A stretch of 64,000 bases of DNA from Nonomuraea rhodomycinica (GCF_013363995.1 NZ_JABWGO010000017.1:48365-112364); one strand, 5' to 3'. Positions 50,267-59,295 are shown, counted from the stretch's first letter. Notes: generated by a model from the letters alone, not told the origin. Numbers and translations: made by a program.

Positions 50267-52438
50267 TCACCGGATCACGCGGACGTCCCGCGCCCGCACG
50301 AACGCCACCCGGTGGCCGAGCTGGATCTGGTAGAACCGCCGGGTTCCCGTCACCAGGACGTGCGCGTCGCGGTCGAAGGAGCCGCCCTTGAGGTACGAGG
50401 CCGTCAGGGTCTGTCCCAGCGAGTAGGTCTGGCCGGGCCGGATGACGTAGGCCAGCGGCGTGCGCTCCTGGTAGGCGACGCCCGTCCCCTCGTACGCGGG
50501 ATGGCCGGGGTAGGCCCGGCCGTACACCCGGACCTCGTCCCGGCGCGGCGTGACCAGCGGCCCGCGGGCGGGGATCGCGGTCGGCGCCGCGGCCGGGTTG
50601 TGGAACCACGCCTTCACCCCGAGGTACCAGATCGCCGTCCAGTCGCCCCGCCGGTCGGCCACCGCGTAGCGCTGGCCGGTGGAGGCGCGGGCGCTGTGGT
50701 CGTACACGCCGTACGTGCTGGGCTTGCCCACCCGCTTGCCGATGTCGTCGACCAGGGGCGCGTCGTCGCGCGGCTCGGTGTGCAGCCACACGGACGAGGC
50801 GCCGTGCGGCTCGCAGGCCCGTGCCGGCTTGTCCTTGACGCAGCCGGTGAAGCGGGGCTGGTTGGTGCCGTAGTAGGGCAGGATGATCACCGACTTGCCG
50901 CGCGGGGCGCCATCCGCGGCGGGCACGACGCCGGCGGCGCCCGCCGTGTCCGCCGTGTCCGCCGCGCCTGCCGCGCCGGTGGCGCCGGTCGTGCCAGGAG
51001 CGGTCGCCGTGTCGGCCAGGACCTCCATGGCCGGGTCGCCGTCAGAGACGGAGGCGTCGGCATCGGATGCGAGAGCGACCGCGGGGGCGGGGGCGGGGGC
51101 GGGGGCGAGGTCGGCGGGCGCGGTGTCGTCGAGGGGCGTGCCGTACGCCGGCTCACCGTACGCCGGCCCGCCGTCCGCCGGGGCGCTCACCGCCTCCAGG
51201 GCCGGGTCGCGGACCGGCACGCCGCCGATCGGGCTGCCCGCCAGCTCCAGGTAGTGGGCCCAGTCCCAGTACGGGCCCGGGTCCTCGTGCATGCCCGGAT
51301 GGCTCTCGGCCGTCGTGCCCGGGACGTTGTCGTGGCCGAGGACGTGCGCCCGGTTGAGCGGCAGCTTGTACAGATCCGCCAGGTAGCGCAGCAGCCGGGC
51401 CGAGGAACGGTACATCGCCTCCGTGTACCAGGTCGCCCCCTTGGCGAGGTAGCCCTCGTGCTCGATGCCGATCGAGCGGGCGTTGACGTCCCAGTTGCCG
51501 GCGTGCCAGGCGACGTCGCGGGTGCGTACGTGCTGGGCGATGTGCCCGTCACCCGAGCGCACCGTGTAGTGCCAGCTCACGTAGTCGGGGTCGGTCACCA
51601 TCGAGCGGATGCCGCTGTAGCGGCCCTCGGTGTCGTGGATCACGATGTAGTCGATGCGCCGCGTCGTGGTGGCGGGCAGCCGGTCGTGGTTGCCGTAGCC
51701 GCCCCCGCTCGTGCGCTCGTACACGGCGGGCATCCACTCGCAGTCGAGCGTCGCGGGGCACTCGGCCTGCCGAGCCAGACGCAGCGGGGGCCCGGCGGGC
51801 GCGCGCAGGCCGGGCACCGGGGGCAGGCGGACGACGAAGCCGTCGTCGGTACGGCGGGCCTCTCCCTCCCGGATCACCGCGAACACCTCGTCCGCGAAGC
51901 TCCGCGAGCCACCGGCGGCGGCCGGCTCGCCCGTCCCGGCGTAGCGGGCGACGGCGTCGTACCAGTCGGCCGGGTCGGAGCTGGGACGCTCCTGGAGGGA
52001 GGCGAGGACGGCGGCGCCGCCCCTGATGTTCGCGGCCGGGTCGGCGCGCAGCCGCGCGACCGGCAGTCCGGTGAGCCGCGCGGCCCGCGCCAGCGTCGCC
52101 GCCGCGCCTCCCGCCGCCTCACCGGCCGCCGCGCCTCCCGCCGCCTCACCGGCCGCCGCGCCTCCCGCTGCCCCGCCGGCCGCCCCGGCGGGCTCACGGT
52201 CCCCGGCGAGCCCGCCCACCAGGTGCATCGGCCCGTACCCGCCCGCCGTGCTCGGCCGCCCCCCGTTGGAGTCCCACCGCGACTCCAGGTAGGACACCCC
52301 CAGCAGCACGCTCACCGGCACCCCGGACTCCGCGGCGGCCCGCGTGAAGTCCGCCTGGCGGCCCGGCAGCGGGCCGGGGACGGTGAGCAGACCGGCGGCG
52401 AGACCGGTGACCAGACCGGCGGCAGCCCAGTGCGGCAT
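50267..52438 (-). CDS. Cell-wall hydrolase: lysozyme-like plus amidase_2 domains
   Basis: This 723-residue exported protein has a short N-terminal hydrophobic segment (AAAGLVTGLAAGLL) as signal. Residues about 30-190 resemble a lytic transglycosylase (LLGVSYLESRWDSNGGRPSTAGGYGPMHL, NIRGGAAVLASLQ), with a GEAAGGAAA repeat inserted. The N-acetylmuramoyl-alanine amidase_2 domain (about 265-420) has zinc ligands in YIVIHDTEG, RAHVLGHDNVPG and ESHPGMHEDPG. An Ala/Pro-rich spacer and an SH3-like wall-binding end follow. The ATG at 52438 has GGAGG five bases upstream, giving a better start than 52468. It acts on peptidoglycan outside the membrane. Confidence 0.88.
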   Translation of the reverse strand: MPHWAAAGLVTGLAAGLLTVPGPLPGRQADFTRAAAESGVPVSVLLGVSYLESRWDSNGGRPSTAGGYGPMHLVGGLAGDREPAGAAGGAAGGAAAGEAAGGAAAGEAAGGAAATLARAARLTGLPVARLRADPAANIRGGAAVLASLQERPSSDPADWYDAVARYAGTGEPAAAGGSRSFADEVFAVIREGEARRTDDGFVVRLPPVPGLRAPAGPPLRLARQAECPATLDCEWMPAVYERTSGGGYGNHDRLPATTTRRIDYIVIHDTEGRYSGIRSMVTDPDYVSWHYTVRSGDGHIAQHVRTRDVAWHAGNWDVNARSIGIEHEGYLAKGATWYTEAMYRSSARLLRYLADLYKLPLNRAHVLGHDNVPGTTAESHPGMHEDPGPYWDWAHYLELAGSPIGGVPVRDPALEAVSAPADGGPAYGEPAYGTPLDDTAPADLAPAPAPAPAVALASDADASVSDGDPAMEVLADTATAPGTTGATGAAGAADTADTAGAAGVVPAADGAPRGKSVIILPYYGTNQPRFTGCVKDKPARACEPHGASSVWLHTEPRDDAPLVDDIGKRVGKPSTYGVYDHSARASTGQRYAVADRRGDWTAIWYLGVKAWFHNPAAAPTAIPARGPLVTPRRDEVRVYGRAYPGHPAYEGTGVAYQERTPLAYVIRPGQTYSLGQTLTASYLKGGSFDRDAHVLVTGTRRFYQIQLGHRVAFVRARDVRVIR

Positions 52439-52464
52439 GACAACCTCCACGGATCGACACGGAT

Positions 52465-52586
52465 ACACTACGCACAGTAATCAACCATGCGAGAGGCTCG
52501 GGGGCGCCGCGAGACCGTGTCCGGCAGGCTATTCCTGCCCGATTTCGGGCAGGATGTTGGCGTGTCGCGTTCCCTGTGCGTAGTGT
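52465..52586. promoter_or_regulatory. Divergent promoter region with 13-bp inverted repeat
   Basis: ACACTACGCACAG (52465-52477) and CTGTGCGTAGTGT (52574-52586) are exact inverted copies 96 bp apart. Each ends in TAGTGT, a -10-like box reading toward the adjacent gene (amidase to the left, 91-residue gene to the right). For the right-hand gene TTGGCG lies 18 bp upstream as a -35. Between them CCTGCCCG (52534-52541) and CGGGCAGG (52546-52553) form a perfect stem, with an alternative GGCAGG arm at 52523. Common control of both genes is suggested. Confidence 0.5.
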
Positions 52587-52594
52587 CCTCGTCT

Positions 52595-52870
52595 GTGTCC
52601 ACGACGTCGCACCCCTTCGAGGAGCTGATCGTCCACCTCACCCGGACGAGCGGGCTCGGCCCCGGTGAGGCGGCGCGCGTGGTCGCCGACGTGCTGGCGT
52701 ACTTCTCCGAGCCGGTGGAGGAGTTCGTCCGGCGGCGTCACGGCGAGCTGAAGTCCCGTGGTCTCACCAACGACGAGATCTTCCCCAGGGTGGCCGCGGA
52801 GCTGAGGGGGCGCCGCGTCGCGGCGCCCGAGCTGTCCCTGCGGCAGCTGCGCCGCATCGTCTACGGCTGA
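52595..52870 (+). CDS. Conserved small hypothetical protein
   Basis: This soluble helical protein has 91 residues from a GTG at 52595 (VSTTSHPFEELIVHLTRTSG). It contains LGPGEAARVVADVLAYF, EFVRRRHGELKSRGLTNDEIF and RQLRRIVYG. The frame is open further upstream to 52487, but those residues look non-coding and overlap the promoter element. No domain is recognised. It is divergent from the amidase and just upstream of glmS, sharing a repeat-containing promoter with the amidase. A cell-wall link is therefore possible. Confidence 0.7.
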   Translation: MSTTSHPFEELIVHLTRTSGLGPGEAARVVADVLAYFSEPVEEFVRRRHGELKSRGLTNDEIFPRVAAELRGRRVAAPELSLRQLRRIVYG

Positions 52871-52947
52871 GGCCGGCGGTTCGCCGAACGAACAACGGAT
52901 GTCCGTCTTCCCGGTGAAGGCGGATGACGACGGATAGGAGATGTCGG

Positions 52948-54768
52948 ATGTGCGGAATCGTCGCCTACGTCGGCCCCAAGGACGCCGCGCCCATCCTGCT
53001 GGAGGGGTTGCAGCGGCTGGAGTACCGCGGGTACGACTCGGCCGGTGTCGTGGTGTCCAACAAGGGGCTCAAGGTCCGCAAGGTCAAGGGCCGGGTCGCC
53101 GACCTGGCCAAGGTCATGCCGGCCAAGTTCAAGGGCGGGCTCGGCATCGGTCACACCCGGTGGGCCACGCACGGCGTCCCGAGTGACGTCAACGCGCATC
53201 CGCACCTGTCGTCGGACGAGCGCGTCGCCGTCGTCCACAACGGCATCATCGAGAACGCCGGCGAGCTGCGCGCCAAGCTGGCGGCCGACGGCGCGGTGTT
53301 CGCCTCCGAGACCGACACGGAGGTGCTGGCCCACCTGATCGCCCGCACCGTCAAGGAGACCGACACGCTGGAGGAGGCCGTCCGCAAGGCGCTCAAGAGC
53401 GTCGTCGGCACGTACGGCATCGCCGTCGTGGACTCCGAGCGGCCGGGAGAGGTGGTCGTGGCGCGCAACGGCAGCCCGATCGTGCTCGGCATCGGCGAGA
53501 AGGAGATGTTCGCCGCCTCCGACGTGGCCGCGCTGGTCCGCTACACCCGCCAGGTCGTCCACCTGGAGGACGGCGAGCTGGCCGTGCTCAAGGCCGACGG
53601 CTTCCACACCTTCGCCAGCGACGCCCGCGAGACGGCCAAGGAGCCGCTGACGGTCGACTGGGACGCCGGTCACTACGACACCGGCGGCTACGAGCACTAC
53701 CTGCTCAAGGAGATCTCCGAGCAGCCCGAGACCGTGGCCCGCACCATGAGCGGCCGCCTCGACGAGCGCTTCCACATCGCCCACCTGGGCGGCCTCAACA
53801 TGGACGCCCGCGAGACCCGCTCCTTCCGCCGCGTCAAGATCATCGGTTGCGGCTCCGCGTACTACTCCGGCCAGATCGGCGCCCAGCTCATCGAGGAGCT
53901 GGCCCGCATCCCGGCCGACGCCGAGCCGGCCAGCGAGTTCCGCTACCGCAACCCGGTCGTCGACCCCGACACCCTCTACGTCGCGATCAGCCAGTCGGGC
54001 GAGACCTACGACACGCTGGCCGCCGTGCAGGAGCTCAAGCGCAAGGGCGGCCGGGTCATCGGCATCGTCAACGCGGTGGGCAGCGCCATCGCCCGCGAGG
54101 TGGACGGCGGCGTCTACCTGCACGCCGGTCCGGAGGTCTCGGTCGCCTCGACCAAGGCGTTCACCTCGACCGCGCTGGCCTTCGCGCTGCTGGCGCTGCA
54201 CTTCGGGCGCGTCCACGACCTGTCGCCGGCCGACGGCCGCCGCATCGTCGAGGGGCTGCGCCGGCTGCCCGGGCAGATCGAGGAGATCCTCACCCAGAAC
54301 GACAAGATCGCCGAGCTGGCGCGGAAGTACGCCCCGTACCCGAGCATGATGTTCGTCGGGCGCGTGCGCGGCTACCCGGTCGCCCGCGAGGGCGCCCAGA
54401 AGCTCAAGGAGATCTCGTACGTCCACGCCGAGGCGTATCCGGCCAGCGAGCTCAAGCACGGCCCGCTCGCGCTGATCGGCCCGGAGATGCCGACGGTGGC
54501 GATCGTCCCGGACGACGAGCTGCTCGACAAGAACCTCACCACGCTCGGCGAGATCCGCGCCCGCGGCGGCCAGGTGCTCATGGTGGGCCACCGCGAGCCC
54601 GACGAGAAGCTGGCCGACGACGTGATCGTGGTGCCGAAGAACGAGATCGAGCTCGACCCGATCCTGCTGACGATCCCGCTCCAGCTCCTCGCCTACCACG
54701 CCGCCGTGGCGCTCGGCCGTGATGTGGACAAGCCTCGCAACCTCGCCAAGAGCGTCACAGTCGAATAA
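52948..54768 (+). CDS. glmS: Glutamine--fructose-6-phosphate aminotransferase (isomerizing)
   Basis: This 606-residue cytosolic enzyme makes glucosamine-6-phosphate for peptidoglycan precursors. The N-terminal glutaminase starts MCGIVAYVGPKDAAP, so Cys2 becomes the nucleophile after Met removal, and includes YRGYDSAGVV and GHTRWATHG. The two SIS sugar-isomerase domains contain SQSGETYDTLAAVQELKRKGGRVIG and HAEAYPASELKHGPLALIG. The C-terminus LAKSVTVE is typical. The ATG at 52948 is preceded by GGAG at eight bases. I saw no glmS ribozyme upstream, as expected outside Firmicutes. Confidence 0.97.
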   Translation: MCGIVAYVGPKDAAPILLEGLQRLEYRGYDSAGVVVSNKGLKVRKVKGRVADLAKVMPAKFKGGLGIGHTRWATHGVPSDVNAHPHLSSDERVAVVHNGIIENAGELRAKLAADGAVFASETDTEVLAHLIARTVKETDTLEEAVRKALKSVVGTYGIAVVDSERPGEVVVARNGSPIVLGIGEKEMFAASDVAALVRYTRQVVHLEDGELAVLKADGFHTFASDARETAKEPLTVDWDAGHYDTGGYEHYLLKEISEQPETVARTMSGRLDERFHIAHLGGLNMDARETRSFRRVKIIGCGSAYYSGQIGAQLIEELARIPADAEPASEFRYRNPVVDPDTLYVAISQSGETYDTLAAVQELKRKGGRVIGIVNAVGSAIAREVDGGVYLHAGPEVSVASTKAFTSTALAFALLALHFGRVHDLSPADGRRIVEGLRRLPGQIEEILTQNDKIAELARKYAPYPSMMFVGRVRGYPVAREGAQKLKEISYVHAEAYPASELKHGPLALIGPEMPTVAIVPDDELLDKNLTTLGEIRARGGQVLMVGHREPDEKLADDVIVVPKNEIELDPILLTIPLQLLAYHAAVALGRDVDKPRNLAKSVTVE

Positions 54769-54840
54769 ATTCGCGCGGCACTATGGCCACAATCGCACAA
54801 AGGTCGTGTTAACGGAGCAATCTCGACCTAAGATCCGGAT

Positions 54841-55647
54841 GTGGCCGAGTTCGATCCTCACACGCCGAACGTCGCCCGCATGTACGACTACCTGCTCGGC
54901 GGCCACGACAACTACGCCGTCGACCGCGAGGCGACCGAGCGGCTGGTCGCGCTGGTCCCGCAGGCCGTGCCGATGGCCCGGGCCAACCGCGGCTTCCTGC
55001 GGCGGGCCGTGCGCCACCTGGCCGACGCCGGCGTGCGCCAGTTCCTCGACCTCGGCAGCGGGCTGCCCACCCAGGGCAGCGTCCACGAGATCGTCCCGGA
55101 CGCCCGGGTCGTGTACGTCGACCGCGACCCGGTCGTGGCGGCGCACGCGCGGGCGCTCCTGGGCGAGCACGACGGAGAAGGGCCCGGCCCGGGCCGCCGG
55201 GCCTTCCTCCAGGCCGACCTGCTCGACGTGGACGAGGTGCTGCGCGGCGCCTCGGAGGTGCTCGACCTCGGCCGCCCGGTCGGGGTCCTGCTGGTGGGGA
55301 TCCTGCACTACATCCCGGACGCGGACGGCCCGTACGCGATGGCGGCCCGGCTGCGCGAGGCGCTCGCGCCGGGCAGCCACCTGGTGATCACCCACTCCGT
55401 GACCCCCGGCCGCCCGGCCGGGGCGGGCCGCGCGACCCCGAACACCCGCGGCGGCGGCGCCGAGCGGTCGCCGGCCGCGATCCGGCGCTTCTTCGGCGAC
55501 TTCGCCCTGGTCGAGCCCGGGCTGGTGCACGCGGCGGACTGGCGTCCCGATCGGCCCCGCCTGGCGGGCGAGCCGGGCGCGGGGTCGTACCTGATGGCGG
55601 GTGTGGGGTGGAAGCACCCCATTGAGGGGAGTAGCCCCGAAGTGTGA
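54841..55647 (+). CDS. SAM-dependent methyltransferase, DUF574 type
   Basis: This 268-residue methyltransferase belongs to an actinomycete-specific family. The N-terminal signature is PHTPNVARMYDYLLGGHDNYAVDREA. Motif I is FLDLGSGLPTQGSVHE, followed by VVYVDRDPVVAAHARALL and LLVGILHYIPDADG. The GTG start lies about six bases after a TAAGAT -10-like box, so it may be translated from a leaderless mRNA. These proteins are numerous in filamentous actinomycetes; the substrate is unknown. Confidence 0.9.
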   Translation: MAEFDPHTPNVARMYDYLLGGHDNYAVDREATERLVALVPQAVPMARANRGFLRRAVRHLADAGVRQFLDLGSGLPTQGSVHEIVPDARVVYVDRDPVVAAHARALLGEHDGEGPGPGRRAFLQADLLDVDEVLRGASEVLDLGRPVGVLLVGILHYIPDADGPYAMAARLREALAPGSHLVITHSVTPGRPAGAGRATPNTRGGGAERSPAAIRRFFGDFALVEPGLVHAADWRPDRPRLAGEPGAGSYLMAGVGWKHPIEGSSPEV

Positions 55648-55713
55648 CGGCTCGTGATGGTTAGCTAACCTGGTGTAGCGAGGCCGCGCCTCGCGGACCG
55701 GGGGAGGCCCACC

Positions 55714-56664
55714 ATGCGCCGACGGCAGGTGATCGCACTCGGGCTCGCCCTGGCGGCCTCCGGGCTCGCCGGCTGCGGCACGCGGGGCGCCCCCGGCCGA
55801 GGCGTGCGCGGCCGGTTCACGATCGTGCCGCAGGGCGACCGCTGGACGCGCGTGGCCCACGCGCTGGCCACCGCCGCCTGGGACGCCGGGTTCGCCGTGT
55901 CGCGGCAGGACCAGGCGACCCCCATCACCGTCACCGGCCTGCCCGCGCTGGCCGCCGCCGAGCTCGGCGACGGGCCCGCGATCCTCGACACCGCCACCCC
56001 GCTGGCCCGGCTCGCCGGGGAGATCGAGGTCGTGGTCGTGCCCGCCGCCTCGAAGTTCCGCGACTTCGAGGACTTCGGGGCCCACCTGCTGGCCCGGCCG
56101 GGTGAGACCGTGCTGGCCGGCGGCCCGCGGGGCGAGCCCGACCACCTGCTGTTCGGCCTGGTCGCGCGGGGCCTCGGCGCCGACACCCGCCAGGTCGTCT
56201 ACACCGGCTACCCGAGCAGCGCCGAGGTGGCCGGCGCCCTGCTCGGCGGCAAGGTGGCGGCCGCCGCCGGCGCCCTGGCCGACTGGCGCCACGACATCCG
56301 CAAGGGACGCTTCCGGGCGCTGGCCGTCTCGTGCGCGCACCGGGTCGACGGGATCGACGCCCCGAGCCTGCTGGAGAGCGGGGTGCGGGTGGACTTCGCC
56401 GCCTGGTGCGCGGCCGTCGGCCCGCACGGCATGGCCGGCGACACGCGCGACGCCGCACTGGAGATGTGCGAGGCCGTCTCCGACTCGGCGCCCTGGCGCG
56501 AGGTGTGCCGCAGGCGCGGCTGGAGCGCCATCCCGCTGTTCGGGGACGACTTCGCCGCCTGGCTCGCCACCGAGATCGGCCGCACCCGCGGGGTGCTCCG
56601 CGACCTCGGGCTCGTCGACACGACCAGCACAACATGCGGTGCTAGTTGCGTGAGCGGGCACTAG
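55714..56664 (+). CDS. Bug/TAXI-type solute-binding lipoprotein
   Basis: This 316-residue secreted protein has a signal peptide MRRRQVIALGLALAASGLAGC and a lipobox ending at Cys21. The mature part (PQGDRWTRVAHALATAAWDAG, EIEVVVVPAASKFRDFEDFGAHLL, LLFGLVARGLG, YTGYPSSAEVAGALLGGKVAAAAG, DFAAWCAAVGPHGM) follows the tripartite tricarboxylate (TctC/Bug) binding-protein pattern. It probably captures a carboxylate at the cell surface. No membrane permease subunits are present in the window, so it is orphaned here. It ends just before the riboswitch. Confidence 0.78.
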   Translation: MRRRQVIALGLALAASGLAGCGTRGAPGRGVRGRFTIVPQGDRWTRVAHALATAAWDAGFAVSRQDQATPITVTGLPALAAAELGDGPAILDTATPLARLAGEIEVVVVPAASKFRDFEDFGAHLLARPGETVLAGGPRGEPDHLLFGLVARGLGADTRQVVYTGYPSSAEVAGALLGGKVAAAAGALADWRHDIRKGRFRALAVSCAHRVDGIDAPSLLESGVRVDFAAWCAAVGPHGMAGDTRDAALEMCEAVSDSAPWREVCRRRGWSAIPLFGDDFAAWLATEIGRTRGVLRDLGLVDTTSTTCGASCVSGH

Positions 56665-56682
56665 ATGTAGGATCCTGCTCGT

Positions 56683-56875
56683 CGCTGGTTCGCCCGTCAG
56701 GGCGGAGCAAAAGGGAACCCGGTGCGATTCCGGGGCTGCCCCGCAGCGGTGAGCGGGAACGACCGCCGTCACAGAGCACTGGAGCACATCCGGGAAGCGA
56801 CGGCCAGTAGGACCGAGCGCATGACCGCGTGAGCGGTCATGCGCGCCTGCCCGCGAGCCCGAAGACCTGCCAGCG
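56683..56875 (+). ncRNA. Cobalamin (AdoCbl) riboswitch
   Basis: A class-defining set is visible: P1 CGCTGG (56683-56688)/CCAGCG (56870-56875), GGAACCCGGTGCGATTCCG, GGGGCTGCCCCGCAGCGGTGAG, the GCACTG box, CCGGGAAGCGACGGCCAGTA, and CCCGCGAGCCCGAAGACCTG. A perfect 12-bp stem GCGCATGACCGC/GCGGTCATGCGC (56817-56844) forms a peripheral hairpin. The element precedes nrdAB, as reported for Streptomyces class Ia reductase operons, where adenosylcobalamin turns the operon off. Confidence 0.95.
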
Positions 56876-56959
56876 CTGCCGGAGCACCACCGGCTGACCT
56901 GTCCAGGGCCTCGAGGGAGGGCCCGGGGGCCGTCGCGGCCGGGAACCACCCGCGCCGCC

Positions 56960-57006
56960 GTGCTCTCGCGCGCCCTCACCGGGGTGAGCTCGCGAGGAGA
57001 GAGCAC
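56960..57006 (+). promoter_or_regulatory. Expression-platform hairpin masking the nrdA ribosome site
   Basis: GTGCTCTC (56960-56967) pairs with GAGAGCAC (56999-57006), and CTCACC (56975-56980) pairs with GGTGAG (56983-56988). The 3' arm contains the AGGAGAG ribosome site and ends at the base before the nrdA GTG. It would block initiation when formed, fitting translational control by the riboswitch upstream. Confidence 0.65.
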
Positions 57007-59244
57007 GTGACGACCATCGTTGAGGGTGACCGCCGGCTGGCCATCGAGGAGGCCGCCGCCCGGGTGATCACCGACCCCGCCAACTCCCGGGTCGCCGCCC
57101 GGCTGCTGGCCGAGGAGATCGCCGCCGAGGCCGCGTCGTGCGGGGTGCGGTCGTTCTCCGAGTCCGTCGCCGCCACCCACGCGGCCGGGCTGGTGCAGGA
57201 CGAGCTGGCGGCCTTCGTCGCCGCCCACGCCGCCGAGCTGGACGCTCTGGTGCCGGCCGACGCCGACGACCGCTTCGAGTACTTCGGCCTGCGCACCGTC
57301 TACGACCGTTACCTGCTGCGCCACCCCGAGACCCGCGCCGTGCTGGAGCGCCCGCAGCACTTCCTGCTGCGCGTCGCCTGCGGCCTGTCCGCCACCGTCG
57401 CCGAGGCGGCCGAGCTGTACGCCCTCATGAGCACCCTGTCGTACCTGCCGAGCTCGCCGACGCTGTTCAACTCGGGCGCGCGCCGGCCGCAGCTCTCGTC
57501 GTGCTTCCTGCTCGACTCGCCGCGCGACGAGCTGGAGGCCATCTACGACCGGTACGGCCAGGTCGCCCGCCTGTCGAAGTACGCCGGGGGCATCGGCATC
57601 GCGTGGACCCGGGTCCGCTCCCGCGGCTCGCTCATCCGCGGCACCAACGGGCACTCCAACGGCATCGTCCCGTGGCTGCGCACCCTCGACTCGTCCGTCG
57701 CCGCGGTCAACCAGGGCGGCCGCCGCAAGGGCGCCGCCTGCGTCTACCTGGAGACCTGGCACGCCGACATCGAGGAGTTCCTGGAGCTGCGCGACAACAC
57801 CGGCGAGGACGCCCGCCGCACGCACAACCTGAACCTCGCCAACTGGGTGCCGGACGAGTTCATGCGCCGGGTCGAGGCCGACGAGATGTGGTCGCTGTTC
57901 GACCCGAAGGACGTGCCGGATCTGACCGACCTGTACGGCGAGGCGTTCGAGCGGGCCTACCGGGCCTACGAGGAGCAGGGGCGTCAGGTGCGCCGCGTCC
58001 CGGCCCGCACCCTGTACGGGCGGATGATGCGCACGCTGGCCCAGACCGGCAACGGCTGGATGACGTTCAAGGACGCGGCCAACCGCACCTCCAACCAGAC
58101 CGCCCGGCCGGAGAACGTCATCCACCTGTCCAACCTGTGCACCGAGATCCTGGAGGTCACCAGCGACGCCGAGACGGCCGTGTGCAACCTCGGCTCGGTC
58201 AACCTGGCCGCGCACCTGCGCGACGGCGCGGAGCTGGACTGGGAGCGGCTGCGCGCCACCGTGCGGACCGCCGTGCGCTTCCTCGACCGCACCATCGACC
58301 TCGGCTTCTACCCGACGCCCGAGGCGGAGGCGGCCAACCGGCGCTGGCGGCCGATCGGGCTCGGCGTGATGGGGCTGGCCGACGTGTTCTTCACGCTGCG
58401 CCTGCCGTTCGACTCGCCGCAGGCGCTGGAGCTGTCCACCCGCATCGCGGAGGAGATCGCGCTGGCCGCCTACGACACCTCCGCCGACCTCGCCGCCGAG
58501 CGCGGCCGCCACCCCTCCTACGCCGACACCCGCGCGGCCGGGGGAGTGCTGCACCCCGACCACTACGCCGGCGCCGCCGCCTCGCCGCGCTGGGACGCCC
58601 TGCGCGAGAAGATCGCCACGACCGGCCTGCGCAACTCCCTGATGATCGCCATCGCGCCGACCGCGACGATCGCCTCGATCGCCGGCTGCTACGAGTGCAT
58701 CGAGCCGCAGGTGTCGAACGTCTTCAAGCGCGAGACGTTGTCCGGCGAGTTCCTCCAGGTCAACCGCTATCTGGTGGCCGACCTGCAGGCGCGCGGCCTG
58801 TGGACCCAGGAGATGCGCGACGCCATCAAGCGGGCCGACGGCTCGATCCAGGACGTCCCCGGCGTCCCGGACGACCTCAGGAGCCTGTACCGGACCGCCT
58901 GGGAGCTGCCGCAGAAGGCTTTGATCGACCTCGCGGCGGCCCGCCAGCCGTACATCGACCAGTCGCAGTCGCTCAATCTCTTCATGGCCAGCCCGACCAT
59001 CGGCAAGCTCTCGTCGATGTACGCCTACGCCTGGAAGAAGGGCCTGAAGACCACGTACTACCTGCGCTCGCGGCCGGCCACCCGGATCGCCCAGACCACC
59101 GTGGCGGGCTCCGCGGCGTTCACCGCCGCGCCGGCCGCCGGGACCGGCGCCGTGCCGGCGCCCGCGCTCCCGGCCGCCGAGGAGGCCGCCGCGGCGATCG
59201 CCTGCTCGCTGGAGAACCCGGAGGTCTGCGAGGCCTGCCAGTAG
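57007..59244 (+). CDS. nrdA: Ribonucleoside-diphosphate reductase alpha subunit (class I)
   Basis: This 745-residue large subunit reduces ribonucleotides to deoxyribonucleotides. Visible motifs: SSPTLFNSGARRPQLSSCFL, RLSKYAGGIGIAWTRVRSRGS, HLSNLCTEILE, AVCNLGSVNLA and MFKDAANR-type substrate loops. Also seen are IAPTATIASIAGCYECIEPQ and the C-terminal redox pair Cys-x2-Cys in EVCEACQ. It starts directly at the helical domain and I see no full N-terminal ATP-cone, so overall activity control by dATP may be weak. The GTG start follows GAGGAGAG, which lies in a predicted hairpin. It is cotranscribed with nrdB 51 bp downstream. Confidence 0.95.
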   Translation: MTTIVEGDRRLAIEEAAARVITDPANSRVAARLLAEEIAAEAASCGVRSFSESVAATHAAGLVQDELAAFVAAHAAELDALVPADADDRFEYFGLRTVYDRYLLRHPETRAVLERPQHFLLRVACGLSATVAEAAELYALMSTLSYLPSSPTLFNSGARRPQLSSCFLLDSPRDELEAIYDRYGQVARLSKYAGGIGIAWTRVRSRGSLIRGTNGHSNGIVPWLRTLDSSVAAVNQGGRRKGAACVYLETWHADIEEFLELRDNTGEDARRTHNLNLANWVPDEFMRRVEADEMWSLFDPKDVPDLTDLYGEAFERAYRAYEEQGRQVRRVPARTLYGRMMRTLAQTGNGWMTFKDAANRTSNQTARPENVIHLSNLCTEILEVTSDAETAVCNLGSVNLAAHLRDGAELDWERLRATVRTAVRFLDRTIDLGFYPTPEAEAANRRWRPIGLGVMGLADVFFTLRLPFDSPQALELSTRIAEEIALAAYDTSADLAAERGRHPSYADTRAAGGVLHPDHYAGAAASPRWDALREKIATTGLRNSLMIAIAPTATIASIAGCYECIEPQVSNVFKRETLSGEFLQVNRYLVADLQARGLWTQEMRDAIKRADGSIQDVPGVPDDLRSLYRTAWELPQKALIDLAAARQPYIDQSQSLNLFMASPTIGKLSSMYAYAWKKGLKTTYYLRSRPATRIAQTTVAGSAAFTAAPAAGTGAVPAPALPAAEEAAAAIACSLENPEVCEACQ

Positions 59245-59295
59245 GCCGCGCGACCGTCACCCCGAAGAACACCCCACGTACGGAGATTTCCAGAC

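Noticed and set aside
52871..52947. glmS ribozyme
   Set aside because: Only 77 bp separate the genes and none of the pseudoknotted ribozyme core is visible.
54781..58563. 1260-codon minus-strand open frame
   Set aside because: Antisense to the methyltransferase, solute-binding lipoprotein, riboswitch and nrdA. The composition is typical of a shadow frame.
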